DNA of 64,000 bases from Sulfuriroseicoccus oceanibius (GCF_010681825.2 NZ_CP066776.1:3348001-3412000); one strand, 5' to 3'; positions 30,708 through 40,309 are shown, numbered from the stretch's first letter. Numbers and translations are program-made. Notes: generated by a model not told the origin, from the sequence alone.

Positions 30708-32711
30708 ATGGAACTTCGAGAATTTGCCCAACGCGTGCTTTTCGCCACCACCCTGGAAGAAAAGCTCGCCGGCCCGCCCGCGGGAGATCCGATCACCGAC
30801 AACGATCCGGGCGGAGCCATCGCCGGCAGCCCGACACCGGGACGCCCCGCCGACCTGAGGATGCACCGGAGTGGCGAGAAGATCAATTTCCCGAAGGACC
30901 CGACACTGATCGACGAGGAGAAGCGCGCGATTTTGCTCCACTTTTTCGCCAACCACGAGCTATTGGCGGTCGAGCTGATGGCGCTGGTGCTGCTCAAGTT
31001 CCCCGACGCCCCCAAGCGCTTCCGCAAAGGGATCTACAACACATTGCGGGAGGAGCAAGCCCACACCAAATGGTACACCAGCCGCATGCAGCAGTGCGGT
31101 GTCCATTTCGGCGACTTCCCGGTCAGCGGCATGATCTGGGAGCAGATCTCGACAATGGAGACGCCGCTCGACTACGTCAGCCGGTTGAGCCTTACGTTCG
31201 AGCAATCCAACCTCGACTACTCCAAGCACTATTCCGAGGTCATGACGCAGGCGGGCGACACCGCGACCGCGAAGATCCTCGGGCGCATCTATCGCGATGA
31301 AATCAGCCACGTGGGCTACGGGCTCCACTGGTTCCGCCACTGGAAAGACGAAAAGGACAACGACTGGCAGGCATTTAAAAAGCAGCTGAGGTTTCCGATG
31401 TCCCCGATCCGTGCCAAAGCGCATGGAAACGTACCATTCAACGCGGAAGGGAGACTTCGCGCCGGGCTGGAGCAATCGTTCATCGACGAACTTGAGGTTT
31501 TCGGAAGGTCGCGCGGCCGTACCCCGGACGTCTATTGGTTCAACCCGGGCTGTGAGGCGGAGATGGTGAACGCGGAATCCAAGGGACTGTCGGCATTGGC
31601 CCGTGATGCGGAGTTGCTCCCGATCGCATTCACCCATGCGGACGACGTCTTGCTCGTCAAACAGGAGCCGTCGCTCAAGCACCTGGCCTACCTGCAGAAG
31701 AATGGGTTCAACCTACCGGAAATCATCACCTCCACTCGGGAGCTCGACGACCGCAAGCTGCGCAACCTGAAACCGTGGGGCTGGTCGCCGACTGCCGAAC
31801 AAACCATCGGTGCGCTGCACAGCCAATGCCGCGGCGCCGACGAACAAGCCCGCCGCGCCGCAGATCACAACACCGCCTCCACACTCGCCAAGGAACTGAC
31901 CCTCACCGCGCAGCAGCGCTGGAACGAACAGACTGACCAGGCAAGGCTGGAGATCGGATGCGTCGGCACCGCTCACGAGACAATCGAATCGCTGGCAGCG
32001 CACGCCGCACGGCTCCGCGCGGAGGGCCACGAGTCGCTAGTCATGAAGAGCAACTACGGCGCCGCCGCCCAAGGCAACCAATGCCTATTTGATGGCACTC
32101 CCGTCGAGAAAGCGCATGGGTGGATCGAACGCCAACTTGCGGCAGGCCAGAGCATCATTTTGGAACCATGGCGCGACAAAGTGTTCGAATACTCTGCGCA
32201 CTTCGACCGCAGTGCTCCCGGCGTGGTGCGCTTCCAAGGGTTCACGCGCATCCACACCAACCGCCGGGGCCAGTGGAAGGCGAGCGAAGCTGGCGCGAAG
32301 TTTGGCACTGGTCTGACTCCGGAGCTGGCGGCCTTTCTTCATGCACGGCACGGCGCACTGCACGCCCACCAATCGTCGATGCCCGCGCTCCTCAACGATC
32401 TGCTCGAGCCTCTCGGCTATTTCGGTCCGGTCGGGATTGATGCGTTTGTCTGGAGGGACACCGGCGGCGAGCTACGCAACCAACTGATTGTTGAGATCAA
32501 CTGCCGCCACACCATGGGGCGGACGGCACTCGAATTGAGGCGACGTCTCGCCCCCGACCAGCACCTTTGTTTTCAAATCACCCGCGGCCCGCTCCCTGAA
32601 AGTGACGATCCGGCCGTTGTCCGCAACGTCGCCATCAACGATCCGGAGACCAACCCCGAATGGCACGCCACCGCCACCATCCGCAATGGCTGGATGCCGG
32701 TGACGATATAG
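30708..32711 (+). CDS. Fusion protein: DUF455 ferritin-like domain plus ATP-grasp-like ligase domain
   Basis: 667 residues. The first part (about 1-285) is a DUF455/ferritin-like helical domain: helices with HELLAVELMALVLL, REEQAHTKWY and YRDEISHVGYGLHWF give the E/H pattern of a two-metal site. The second part (about 300-667) looks like an ATP-grasp fold: SLVMKSNYGAAAQGN (nucleotide loop), SIILEPWRDKVFEYSAHF and the C-terminal GPVGIDAF ... VEINCRHTMGRTAL with acidic and Asn metal ligands. The pairing of an iron-type domain and a carboxylate-amine ligase in one chain is unusual; the product is not known. It follows the S4 gene by 27 bases. Confidence 0.8.
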   Translation: MELREFAQRVLFATTLEEKLAGPPAGDPITDNDPGGAIAGSPTPGRPADLRMHRSGEKINFPKDPTLIDEEKRAILLHFFANHELLAVELMALVLLKFPDAPKRFRKGIYNTLREEQAHTKWYTSRMQQCGVHFGDFPVSGMIWEQISTMETPLDYVSRLSLTFEQSNLDYSKHYSEVMTQAGDTATAKILGRIYRDEISHVGYGLHWFRHWKDEKDNDWQAFKKQLRFPMSPIRAKAHGNVPFNAEGRLRAGLEQSFIDELEVFGRSRGRTPDVYWFNPGCEAEMVNAESKGLSALARDAELLPIAFTHADDVLLVKQEPSLKHLAYLQKNGFNLPEIITSTRELDDRKLRNLKPWGWSPTAEQTIGALHSQCRGADEQARRAADHNTASTLAKELTLTAQQRWNEQTDQARLEIGCVGTAHETIESLAAHAARLRAEGHESLVMKSNYGAAAQGNQCLFDGTPVEKAHGWIERQLAAGQSIILEPWRDKVFEYSAHFDRSAPGVVRFQGFTRIHTNRRGQWKASEAGAKFGTGLTPELAAFLHARHGALHAHQSSMPALLNDLLEPLGYFGPVGIDAFVWRDTGGELRNQLIVEINCRHTMGRTALELRRRLAPDQHLCFQITRGPLPESDDPAVVRNVAINDPETNPEWHATATIRNGWMPVTI

Positions 32712-32749
32712 CGGCTGTGATTCCGCTCCGATCATCCAGACCATCTGAC

Positions 32750-33625
32750 ATGAAAAACCTCCTGAAAAAGACCGCACTTACCGCACTACTCCTCTCCACC
32801 CTATCAGGCGCTCAAGCTGCGGAGTCCTATCCGCTGCATCAGCTGGATTACACGTTACCGACAGGCACTGTAGTCACCACCGAATACACCGGTCACTGCG
32901 ACGAGATGAAGATCCGCTTCCAAAACGGAAATCAAGCCAGGACCGGCGCAGGCTCGCTTCACCAACACAGTGAGACTATCGACCGAACCCTCGGTCCATC
33001 GGAAAGAGAAATCGAGGTAACCGAAAACCAGACTAACCGAGCTCTTACAATTAATGGGATTCCCATGCCGTCTCGACCGGAAATAGACCCATTGCGAGGA
33101 GTCAAGATGCTTGCGGTGAAGGTCGGCAATCGATGGCAGCTAAAGTTTCAACCAAATGCGGAACCCACCAGCGAGCAAAAGACCAAACTTAAACAGAAAG
33201 AGGCGTCGATGAACGCCAAGCGCTGGCACTATTCACTCGTCCCACGCCATGTCGGCGAAACCTGGCAAGGCGACATGGACATGTTAAAGTCGATTTCAGG
33301 ATTGGATCGCGACATCAAGGGCGAAATGACAATCACCTTCTCGAAGCTCACCGAATATCACGGTCAGAAGTGCGCGGTGTTGGATTTCACTTTCCAGGTC
33401 ACAGGCAAGAATGATGAAGGGGCCACCATGGTGCTCAAGGGGCAGGGAAGCTCGACGCGCTCGCTAATCCACTTCATCGACCTCAAGCGTGATTCCAAAG
33501 TCACATCCACCATGACTCGCACCGAGGGAGCGCGTTCCCTGACAATGGACATGCCAACATCGCTCTCGACGAGAACGACGATCACCAGACCAAACGAACC
33601 AGAAAACGGCGAATCCCCTCAATGA
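32750..33625 (+). CDS. Secreted protein of unknown function, 291 residues
   Basis: Starts with a signal peptide: MKNLLKKTALTALLLSTLSG then AQA. The mature protein is beta-rich, hydrophilic and Thr/Lys-rich, ending in a Thr/Arg stretch (SLSTRTTITRPNEPENG). I recognise no family with confidence. The ATG at 32750 was chosen over an upstream in-frame start that overlaps the DUF455 fusion gene and has no signal. The stop of the upstream gene is 38 bases before. Confidence 0.75.
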   Translation: MKNLLKKTALTALLLSTLSGAQAAESYPLHQLDYTLPTGTVVTTEYTGHCDEMKIRFQNGNQARTGAGSLHQHSETIDRTLGPSEREIEVTENQTNRALTINGIPMPSRPEIDPLRGVKMLAVKVGNRWQLKFQPNAEPTSEQKTKLKQKEASMNAKRWHYSLVPRHVGETWQGDMDMLKSISGLDRDIKGEMTITFSKLTEYHGQKCAVLDFTFQVTGKNDEGATMVLKGQGSSTRSLIHFIDLKRDSKVTSTMTRTEGARSLTMDMPTSLSTRTTITRPNEPENGESPQ

Positions 33626-33862
33626 TGCTCTCGTAGAGAACCACGTCCCCGTGATCCGTCGCATTGCGAGTACCCTCTACAAGCGACCACATCGAGACCG
33701 GCAGCGGAGCGGACGCCGCACCCACGATCACCGCTCCCCCCTTCGAATCCGAACGATTCCCAGACAGCGGTGGCAAAAGTGGATTTTCGCCCTTATCTAT
33801 AGAGCGTTCGCTCACGGCGCATCCTGCGCGGGGCGGCAGCAACACAAAATCGACGTATCACT

Positions 33863-34321
33863 ATGTCCCTTCCATTCGCATCCCGTGATGATCGCAAAGC
33901 GGTTGAATCCGCCTTGGCCTTCGCCCCGAAGTTCGACGAGAACGGCTTGATTGTGGCCATCGCGACGGACCATGTGACCAACGAGGTTCTCATGGTCGCC
34001 TACATGAACGAGGAGTCGCTGCGCAAGACTCTCGAGCTTGGAGAAGCGGTTTACTTCAGCCGCAGCCGTCAGGAGATCTGGCATAAGGGAGCCACCAGTG
34101 GTCACGTCCAGAAGGTCAAAGAGATCAAAACCGACTGCGACCAAGACGCGCTTGTGCTCAAGGTCGAGCAAATCGGATCGGGCTGCTGCCACGCCGGCTA
34201 CCCGTCCTGCTTCTACCGTGCGGTGCCACTGGAAAGCGATGTCACCGCCACCGACGGCGACTACCCGCTGACCCAGCAGTCCGAACAGAGCTACGACCCG
34301 GACGCCGTTTACAAGAAGTAA
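33863..34321 (+). CDS. hisI: Phosphoribosyl-AMP cyclohydrolase
   Basis: 152 residues. It opens the purine ring of PR-AMP in the third step of histidine synthesis. The family sequences VLMVAYMNEESLRKTLE, YFSRSRQEIWHKGATSGH and DCDQDALVLKVEQ (the metal and substrate site) are intact. It is the HisI domain alone, not fused to HisE. Other his genes are elsewhere. It has its own strong terminator. Confidence 0.96.
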   Translation: MSLPFASRDDRKAVESALAFAPKFDENGLIVAIATDHVTNEVLMVAYMNEESLRKTLELGEAVYFSRSRQEIWHKGATSGHVQKVKEIKTDCDQDALVLKVEQIGSGCCHAGYPSCFYRAVPLESDVTATDGDYPLTQQSEQSYDPDAVYKK

Positions 34322-34336
34322 GCATTCACAACCAAA

Positions 34337-34378
34337 GCGCCCCGTCCGCATCACTCGCGGACGGGGCGCTTTTTTTTT
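34337..34378 (+). terminator. Rho-independent terminator after hisI
   Basis: A 13-bp GC stem (GCGCCCCGTCCGC with its complement) followed by nine T. Confidence 0.92.
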
Positions 34379-34400
34379 GATTTAATCACAGACACCTCTG

Positions 34401-34757
34401 CTACGAGACAACCTCCGCAGCGATCACCGACACCTCGACCAGCAACTCGGGGCGGGCCATACGCGCTTCGACACAGGCACGTGCCGGAGCATACCCCTCG
34501 GGCACCCATGCATCCCACACCTCGTTCATTGCCGCGAAGTCCTTCATGTCGCGAAGGTAGACCGTAGCGGAGAGCATGTGGTTGCGGTCGGATCCGGCCT
34601 GGACCAGCAATTCATCCACTTTCTCCAGCATGGTGGCGGTTTGTTCGGCAATCCCGGCATCCGCGTCCTTACAAACCTGGCCGCAAAGGTAGATCGTGCC
34701 GTTATGCTTCACGATCCGGCTCATTCTTTGTTTCGTATCCTGACGTTCGATCATCAT
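34401..34757 (-). CDS. ridA: RidA family protein (enamine/imine deaminase)
   Basis: 118 residues from the ATG at 34757 (an adjacent ATG at 34754 is possible). The family sequences [27 protein letters not shown] and [11 protein letters not shown] are clear; the last arginine binds the substrate. RidA enzymes destroy reactive 2-aminoacrylate and related imines. The upstream in-frame extension (to 34793) is unlikely. Confidence 0.9.
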   Translation of the reverse strand: MMIERQDTKQRMSRIVKHNGTIYLCGQVCKDADAGIAEQTATMLEKVDELLVQAGSDRNHMLSATVYLRDMKDFAAMNEVWDAWVPEGYAPARACVEARMARPELLVEVSVIAAEVVS

Positions 34758-34874
34758 GGCGGCACCGTATACCACAAAACAAACCACCTCCACTCGGCAA
34801 GGCTACCTAATGGAGGTGGCAAAGAATGATTCGACCGACACAGAACCGCTTCGGCTCGTGCCGGAGTCATCCGA

Positions 34875-36053
34875 TTACTTCGGATCAAAGACGTCGAGGC
34901 TCCACTCGTCGCGCCATTCAATTTTCATCCCCTCGTCGGTGAACTCAATCGGCAGCCAGACATAGCGGCCATCGATTGCGTTGTTCGGGCGCCACTGGTC
35001 AAACATGGCAATGTAAGCGTCATCCTTCCCCTGAACCGGAAGGATGAATGTACTCTGCCCACCAAAGGTGATCTCCGCATTCTCGCCCACGCATGGGTTC
35101 CCCAGCTCCTTCCATGGTCCGAAAATCGAATCGGCCACAGCGGAGCGCGCGGCATTTGGCGCCCATCCGGTGCACCCCGAGGCGATGATGTAATACTTCC
35201 CGTCACGCTTGCAGATCGCGGGTGCCTCCATCCAGCGGTGCGGGAAAAAGCGAGCGTACTCGCCGGCGTGGTCGAGATAGTCCGGCGTCAGCTTCGAGAT
35301 ATGCAGTGTGGCATTGTGCTCGGACGAGTAGAGATGGTAGGCGGCACCGTCGTCATCGACAAACAAAGTCATGTCGCGAGCCATCTGCCCACCCTCAAAA
35401 TCCGCACCCAGCACATTGTACTGCTTCTGGTTCTCATCGACGCCCCCGCCGAAGTACTTCCCTTTCGCCTTCGCGATCGACTCCGGATCCTTCAAATCCT
35501 CGGTCACATTCACCGGCCACACACCAGCATTCGGGCGCATGCTACGGACATAAGTGAATGGTCCGGTCGGATTGTCCGCCACGGCCACACCGGAACGCGC
35601 CGCCGAATACCCCTGCCCTTTGAGTTCCAAATGGAACCACATCACGAACTTCTTCGTGGTCTCGTTGTAGATCACCTTCGGTCGCTCGATGATGCAACCT
35701 TTTACAATCTCACTCTCCGGATCATCGGAAACCGCGAGCGCAATGCCTTCGTCTTTCCAATTGTAGAGATCCTTGGACGAATAAACATGCACGCCGACCT
35801 CCGCACGGTTACCCGCCGTGCCTTCGATCTTGTGCTCGCCGTACCAATAATAGGTTCCCTCGTGGAAGAGCACCCCGCCGCCGTGCGCATTGATGTGCAC
35901 ACCTTTGTCATCAGGCCAAACTTCCCCTGGCTTGAAGGAATCCGCCGCCTGCGCGACCTGACCCGCGACTAACGACAGACCAAAACCAATCGCGGCCCCG
36001 AGGCGGAACCGCTTTTTCACCTGCTTCTGAATGTTGGACGTCTGTTGTTTCAT
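34875..36053 (-). CDS. Secreted GH43-like glycoside hydrolase
   Basis: 392 residues. A signal peptide (after a basic start, GAAIGFGLSLVAGQVAQAA) leads into a five-bladed beta-propeller: VHINAHGGGVLFHEGTYYW at the start, later ARDMTLFVDDDGAAYHLYSS and FFPHRWMEAPAICKRDGKYY. The pattern is that of GH43 family beta-xylosidase/galactan hydrolases. Catalytic acids are likely the D in the first HGGG-blade area and the E in the MEAPAI blade. The ATG at 36053 was chosen (MKQQTSNIQ). Its likely role is digestion of plant or algal polysaccharide. Confidence 0.85.
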   Translation of the reverse strand: MKQQTSNIQKQVKKRFRLGAAIGFGLSLVAGQVAQAADSFKPGEVWPDDKGVHINAHGGGVLFHEGTYYWYGEHKIEGTAGNRAEVGVHVYSSKDLYNWKDEGIALAVSDDPESEIVKGCIIERPKVIYNETTKKFVMWFHLELKGQGYSAARSGVAVADNPTGPFTYVRSMRPNAGVWPVNVTEDLKDPESIAKAKGKYFGGGVDENQKQYNVLGADFEGGQMARDMTLFVDDDGAAYHLYSSEHNATLHISKLTPDYLDHAGEYARFFPHRWMEAPAICKRDGKYYIIASGCTGWAPNAARSAVADSIFGPWKELGNPCVGENAEITFGGQSTFILPVQGKDDAYIAMFDQWRPNNAIDGRYVWLPIEFTDEGMKIEWRDEWSLDVFDPK

Positions 36054-36122
36054 GTGGTGCCCACAGACGTCCAACCAGAGATAAATGTTACATACCAATC
36101 CGGGAAGAATCCCACCGCGGCG

Positions 36123-37013
36123 TTAATACTGGCGCGAGAACTTGGAAAAGTCCGGCTTCCGCTTCTCCACGAATGCCTCGCGCCCTTCCGCAGCCTCGTC
36201 GGTGCCGTACGCCAGACGAGTCGCCTCACCCGCGAAGATCTGCTGCCCCACCATCCCGTCGTCGGTCAGGTTGAACGCATACTTCAGCATCTTTTGCGCG
36301 GTTGGTGACTTTTCGTTGATGATGCAGGCCCACTCGAGCGCCTTCTTTTCCAGCTCCGCGTGAGGCACCACTTTGTTCACCATCCCCATCTCATATGCGT
36401 CCTGAGCGGTGTAACGCAGACCGAGGAAGAAAATCTCACGTGCCCGCTTCTGCCCGACTTGTTTGGCAAGATACGCCGAGCCATAACCCGCGTCGAAACT
36501 CGCAACATCCGCATCCTTTTGCTGGAACACAGCGTGCTCTTTCGATGCCAGGGTCAGGTCGCAAACGACATGCAACGAATGGCCACCGCCCACCGCGTAA
36601 CCTGGAACCACTGCGATCACGACCTTTGGCATGAAGCGGATCAAGCGCTGCACTTCCAGAATGTGCAAGCGCCCGAGCCCTGCGCCCGTCGCATCCTCGG
36701 TGCCCTCGTATTTGTAACCGTCCTTGCCACGCACCCGCTGGTCGCCGCCGGAACAAAACGCCCAACCGCCATCCTTCGGGCTAGGTCCGTTACCGGTCAG
36801 CAGCACCACGCCGATCGACGCATTGGTTCGCGCGTGCTCGAGCGCGCGATACAACTCATCCACGGTTTGCGGGCGAAATGCGTTACGGCACTCCGGACGG
36901 TTGAACGCGATCCGCACCGTGCCACCGACGACCGCCTCGTGATAGGTGATATCTTCAAACGAAAAGCCCTCGACTTCCTTCCAGTCCTCAGCGTGGAAAA
37001 TTTCTGAAACCAT
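36123..37013 (-). CDS. menB: 1,4-dihydroxy-2-naphthoyl-CoA synthase
   Basis: 296 residues of the crotonase superfamily. MenB-specific sequences are FNRPECRNAFRPQTVDELY, FCSGGDQRVRGKDGY, PGYAVGGGHSLHVVCDLTLA and QKDADVASFDAGYGSAYLA. The enzyme makes the second ring of menaquinone. Length and start fit family; the ATG at 37013 (MVSEIFHAEDWK) was chosen. A palindrome lies 95 bases upstream at 37108. Other men genes are not in the window. Confidence 0.95.
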   Translation of the reverse strand: MVSEIFHAEDWKEVEGFSFEDITYHEAVVGGTVRIAFNRPECRNAFRPQTVDELYRALEHARTNASIGVVLLTGNGPSPKDGGWAFCSGGDQRVRGKDGYKYEGTEDATGAGLGRLHILEVQRLIRFMPKVVIAVVPGYAVGGGHSLHVVCDLTLASKEHAVFQQKDADVASFDAGYGSAYLAKQVGQKRAREIFFLGLRYTAQDAYEMGMVNKVVPHAELEKKALEWACIINEKSPTAQKMLKYAFNLTDDGMVGQQIFAGEATRLAYGTDEAAEGREAFVEKRKPDFSKFSRQY

Positions 37014-37107
37014 GCACTCATTTAAGCCCGCGCCCCCAGACATGCGAGTGCAATTTGGCACAGAAACGATGCAGGCCAATCAGCCCACTCTCAGATGATG
37101 TCCGGTG

Positions 37108-37133
37108 TTTATGACATTCCGAAATGTCATAAA
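37108..37133. promoter_or_regulatory. Palindrome upstream of menB
   Basis: Arms TTTATGACATT and AATGTCATAAA around a CCGA centre: 11 bp perfect. It lies after the M20 gene stop (37150) and upstream of menB on the same strand. It has no T tract after it, so an operator is more likely than a terminator. Confidence 0.45.
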
Positions 37134-37149
37134 TCCGACAACTTGAGGA

Positions 37150-38313
37150 CTAGGCATTCGCCACAGCAAGCAGGCACTCGCGGTAGAATTCGACACCTTC
37201 CTCAAGCGCAGCGATCTCGATCCACTCGTCTTTGGTGTGCGCCTGGGCGATCGAGCCCGGCCCCGCCGCAACCGATGGAATCCCACCATTACCCAAATGC
37301 GCGCCATCGCAGAACCACGGAGCGGTCACCAGCTTGCCCCGTGTTCCCTTGGTCAGCGCCTGCAACACAGGGTTGTCCTCCGGCGTCCACATTGGCTTGC
37401 AGTTGGCCACTTCATAGAGAGTGCAATCCTTCAACCCGAGCTCATCGAGGTACTCGCGCACCAGGTTCGTTGGGTCCGCATCCGCCAGGTTCGGCGTCGT
37501 GCGGATGTCCACCATGACCCGTGCGCGGTCGGCCACGATGTTCGGCCGCGTACCGCCACTGATCTCGCCGATATTCAAACTCGGCACGCCCAATACATCG
37601 TGGGCGTAATCGCGTTTGAGTCGGTCGAAAAACTCACCGGAAGCACCGACCACAAAACGAGCGAGATCGACAATCGCGTTGTGCCCACGCTCGGGCGTCG
37701 ACGCATGGGCTGCCTGTCCGCGCGCCGCCACTTCAATCCACGCGCACCCCTTGTGGGCATGCACGAAATCACATTCGGTCGGCTCGCCGACAATCGCAAA
37801 GTCGTAGCGATCGCCATAACCCTGGGCGAAATCAATCGATCCCGGCTGGCCGGTCTCCTCACCCATCAACCCCACGAACGTGACCTCAATCGGCAACGTC
37901 GCGAGCTCGTCGCGCATCTGGTGAAGACACCACAGCATCGCCGCGGCAGTGCCTTTGGTGTCGGACGCACCGCGCCCCCAGACCTTCCCGTCGCGGATCT
38001 CCCCGCCGAAAGGATCGATGCTCATTCCGGAGATCCCGACCGTGTCGAGATGCGGGGCCAACAAAAGCCGAACCTTCGGCTCGCCAGCGCCATTGAATGG
38101 AATCGTTCCGATCACATTCGGGCGGCCGTCGACCACTTCGTCGAAATGGACGTCGGCGCCGAGGTCGCGCAGCAACTCGGCCACGCGGCGCGCCACCTTC
38201 TGCTCACCGCAGAACTCGTGTTCGGCTTCGGTGGCGCTGTCCGGATTCACACTCGGAATCCGGACCAGCTCCTGCAAAAGCTCGACTACACTTTGAGGGA
38301 ACGCCGTGGCCAT
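37150..38313 (-). CDS. M20 family metallopeptidase (ArgE/DapE/carboxypeptidase G2 type)
   Basis: 387 residues. Zinc-binding motifs are clear: LAPHLDTVG (H and D), GRGASDTKG (bridging D), GLMGEETGQ (catalytic E and second ligand), with dimer/lid region in the middle and a final AQAHTKDEWIE (H). Members cut acyl groups from amino acids or peptides; whether it is an acetylornithine deacetylase (fits the argH nearby only loosely) or a dipeptidase is unclear. Confidence 0.88.
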   Translation of the reverse strand: MATAFPQSVVELLQELVRIPSVNPDSATEAEHEFCGEQKVARRVAELLRDLGADVHFDEVVDGRPNVIGTIPFNGAGEPKVRLLLAPHLDTVGISGMSIDPFGGEIRDGKVWGRGASDTKGTAAAMLWCLHQMRDELATLPIEVTFVGLMGEETGQPGSIDFAQGYGDRYDFAIVGEPTECDFVHAHKGCAWIEVAARGQAAHASTPERGHNAIVDLARFVVGASGEFFDRLKRDYAHDVLGVPSLNIGEISGGTRPNIVADRARVMVDIRTTPNLADADPTNLVREYLDELGLKDCTLYEVANCKPMWTPEDNPVLQALTKGTRGKLVTAPWFCDGAHLGNGGIPSVAAGPGSIAQAHTKDEWIEIAALEEGVEFYRECLLAVANA

Positions 38314-38325
38314 AAGATCGCTTGC

Positions 38326-39279
38326 TTACTTGGCCTGCTGGCGGCCAATGAACCACTCGGCAAACTTCGGCAGACCTTCCTTGATCTTGGTCTGCGGGTT
38401 GTAACCGATCAGCTCCTTCGCTTTCGAAATATCCGCAAAGGTACGCGGCACGTCGCCTGGCTGTTCTGGCATCAGGTTGATCTGTGCCTTCTTGCCAATA
38501 GCCGACTCGATTCCTTCGATAAGCTCCTTGAGCGTGGTGGTCTGCGACTCGCCGAGGTTGAGGATCTCGAACGGCTTGTCGTTGTAGTTAAATGAACCAA
38601 CGATGCCATCCACGATGTCGTCGATATAAGTATAGTCTCGGCGGGTCGATCCGTCGCCGTACTGGTCGATCGGCGTGCCGTCCCAGATCTTCTGGCTGAA
38701 CTTGTGGATCGCCAGGTCAGGGCGCTGACCAGGTCCGTACACGGTGAAGAACCGCAAACAAACAATCTGCATGCCGTAGAGGTGGCTGAAGTTCGAGCAC
38801 ATGTGCTCACCAGCCAGCTTGGTCATCGCGTATGGAGAAATCGTGCGCTGGAGCAAATCGTCCTCGGCGAATGGCACTTTGTCATTCACACCGTAAACCG
38901 ACGAGCTCGACGCAAAGAGTACCTTCTTGACCCCATTATCACGGGCGGCTTCCAGAATATTGAACGTACCGCTGATGTTGGTGGAGATATAAAGCTCCGG
39001 ATCTTCCAACGACGGGCGCACACCGGCACGGGCGGCTAGGTGGATCACCGCATCAATACCGTGGCTGAATGCTTCCTTCACCGCTTCTTTGTCGCGGATG
39101 TCTCCTTCGATCACCACAGAGCCTTCAGGCAAGCGGGTCGCCACGTTCTCACGCTTGATCGACGGATCATAGTAATCGTTAAAATCATCGAGCACGACAA
39201 TCTCGTGACCCATTTCACCGAATCGACGGGCGGTATGCGACCCGATAAAACCTGCACCTCCTGTGATGAGAATTTTCAT
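38326..39279 (-). CDS. NAD-dependent nucleotide-sugar epimerase/dehydratase (UDP-glucuronate 4-epimerase-like)
   Basis: 317 residues of the extended SDR family. GGAGFIGSHTARRF binds NAD; catalysis uses the Y-x3-K in SPYAMTKLAGEHM and the Ser/Thr of FASSSSVYG. The sequence DFNDYYDPSIKREN and RFFTVYGPGQRPDLA match UDP-glucuronate 4-epimerases (also called capI-type), but other UDP-sugars are possible. ATG at 39279 chosen (MKILITGG). It ends 12 bases before the start of the M20 gene, so the two may be co-transcribed. Confidence 0.88.
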   Translation of the reverse strand: MKILITGGAGFIGSHTARRFGEMGHEIVVLDDFNDYYDPSIKRENVATRLPEGSVVIEGDIRDKEAVKEAFSHGIDAVIHLAARAGVRPSLEDPELYISTNISGTFNILEAARDNGVKKVLFASSSSVYGVNDKVPFAEDDLLQRTISPYAMTKLAGEHMCSNFSHLYGMQIVCLRFFTVYGPGQRPDLAIHKFSQKIWDGTPIDQYGDGSTRRDYTYIDDIVDGIVGSFNYNDKPFEILNLGESQTTTLKELIEGIESAIGKKAQINLMPEQPGDVPRTFADISKAKELIGYNPQTKIKEGLPKFAEWFIGRQQAK

Positions 39280-39350
39280 GTTGGCACACCCTAATGCGCC
39301 AGCGCCAAAGGTCAAAACCAATCATGGGGTGCAGACGGCCGGGAATTAGA

Positions 39351-39385
39351 GAAATAAGTCTTATAGGCCCTATCGGACCTATGAG
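39351..39385. repeat. 9-bp-period dispersed repeat, copy b
   Basis: Nonamers GTCTTATAG, GCCCTATCG, GACCTATGA. Same family as copies at 22552, 40272 and 41692. Confidence 0.65.
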
Positions 39386-39573
39386 AGAAGACTCCGTTGC
39401 ACCCTGCAGCTTCACGGGCTAGATTGCGGCTCCCTCACGAACCCATTGATGGTGAGCGCGGCGGGCAGGCACGATAATTTCAAGCCAATAAAAAATTTTG
39501 TTGCCGCCCTGCAAGAGCTGTGGCAGGTTCCGCGCCCGTTCACCTACGGAAACCAACCGAGGACGAAAGCACC

Positions 39574-39876
39574 ATGGCATACGCAATTTTCAAAACAGGC
39601 GGTAAGCAGTACCGCGTCTCAGAAGGCGACAAGATCAACGTCGAGAAACTCGACCTCGAAGTCGGCGCGGAAGCGTCGTTCGACGAAGTGCTTTACGTTG
39701 ACGGCAAGGTTGGCACCCCATTCGTGGAAGGCGCCAAGGTGACCGCAGAGGTCGTTGCTCAGAACCGCGCAGACAAAGTCATCGCGTTCAAATTCAAGCG
39801 TCGTAAGGGTTACCACAAGACCAAGGGCCACCGCCGCCAGATCACTTACATCCAGATCAAGTCGATCTCCGCGTAA
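39574..39876 (+). CDS. rplU: Ribosomal protein L21
   Basis: 100 residues, starting [19 protein letters not shown], the L21 signature, and ending with the basic [20 protein letters not shown]. It binds 23S rRNA in the large subunit. The ATG at 39574 was chosen; the upstream frame is not conserved. It is first of the usual rplU-rpmA pair, 46 bases ahead of rpmA. Confidence 0.97.
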   Translation: MAYAIFKTGGKQYRVSEGDKINVEKLDLEVGAEASFDEVLYVDGKVGTPFVEGAKVTAEVVAQNRADKVIAFKFKRRKGYHKTKGHRRQITYIQIKSISA

Positions 39877-39922
39877 GTTCCGCTCACCCATCATTTCCAC
39901 CCCAAGCTAGGAGACTCATCCC

Positions 39923-40180
39923 ATGGCACATAAAAAAGGACAAGGTTCCGTCAAGAACGGCCGCGACTCGAACAGCAAGCGCCGCGGCGTGAAAAAGTTC
40001 GGTAGCGAAGCCGTTATCGCAGGCAACATTCTCATCCGTCAGACCGGCACCAAGTGGAAGCCAGGCAAGAACGTCGGATGCGGAAAAGACTACACCCTTT
40101 TCGCTCTTACCGACGGCGTCGTCCGCTTCGACCAGAACGGTCGCCGCGTCAACGTCGACGAAGTAGTGGCAGCCGGCTAA
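39923..40180 (+). CDS. rpmA: Ribosomal protein L27
   Basis: 85 residues. The start [20 protein letters not shown] is the family start with GS(V/T)KNGRDS near the peptidyl-transferase centre; the sequence [15 protein letters not shown]-like (here [15 protein letters not shown]) follows. An AGGAG sits about 10 bases before the ATG. There is no N-terminal cleavable extension of the Firmicutes kind. Confidence 0.97.
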   Translation: MAHKKGQGSVKNGRDSNSKRRGVKKFGSEAVIAGNILIRQTGTKWKPGKNVGCGKDYTLFALTDGVVRFDQNGRRVNVDEVVAAG

Positions 40181-40209
40181 TCGCCTCGCTCCATTGCGAA
40201 TCCATTTAC

Positions 40210-40248
40210 AAGACCGTGCCGCAGCTCCTGCGGTACGGTCTTTTTTTT
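40210..40248 (+). terminator. Rho-independent terminator after rpmA
   Basis: AGACCGT-CCGCAG pairs with CTGCGG-ACGGTCT, followed by a run of T. Confidence 0.9.
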
Positions 40249-40271
40249 GTGCCCGGCGTGAAAGGGCTCAA

Positions 40272-40309
40272 GAAATAGGTCCTATGGGACTGATGGGACC
40301 TATCGGGAG
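40272..40309. repeat. 9-bp-period dispersed repeat, copy c
   Basis: Nonamers ATAGGTCCT, ATGGGACTG, ATGGGACCT, then ATCGGG. Copies b, c and d all lie within 2.4 kb. Confidence 0.65.

Noticed and set aside
33582-33845. Minus-strand 87-codon frame between the secreted protein and hisI
   Set aside because: Overlaps the end of the 32750 gene, no signal, no family and no RBS; more likely chance.
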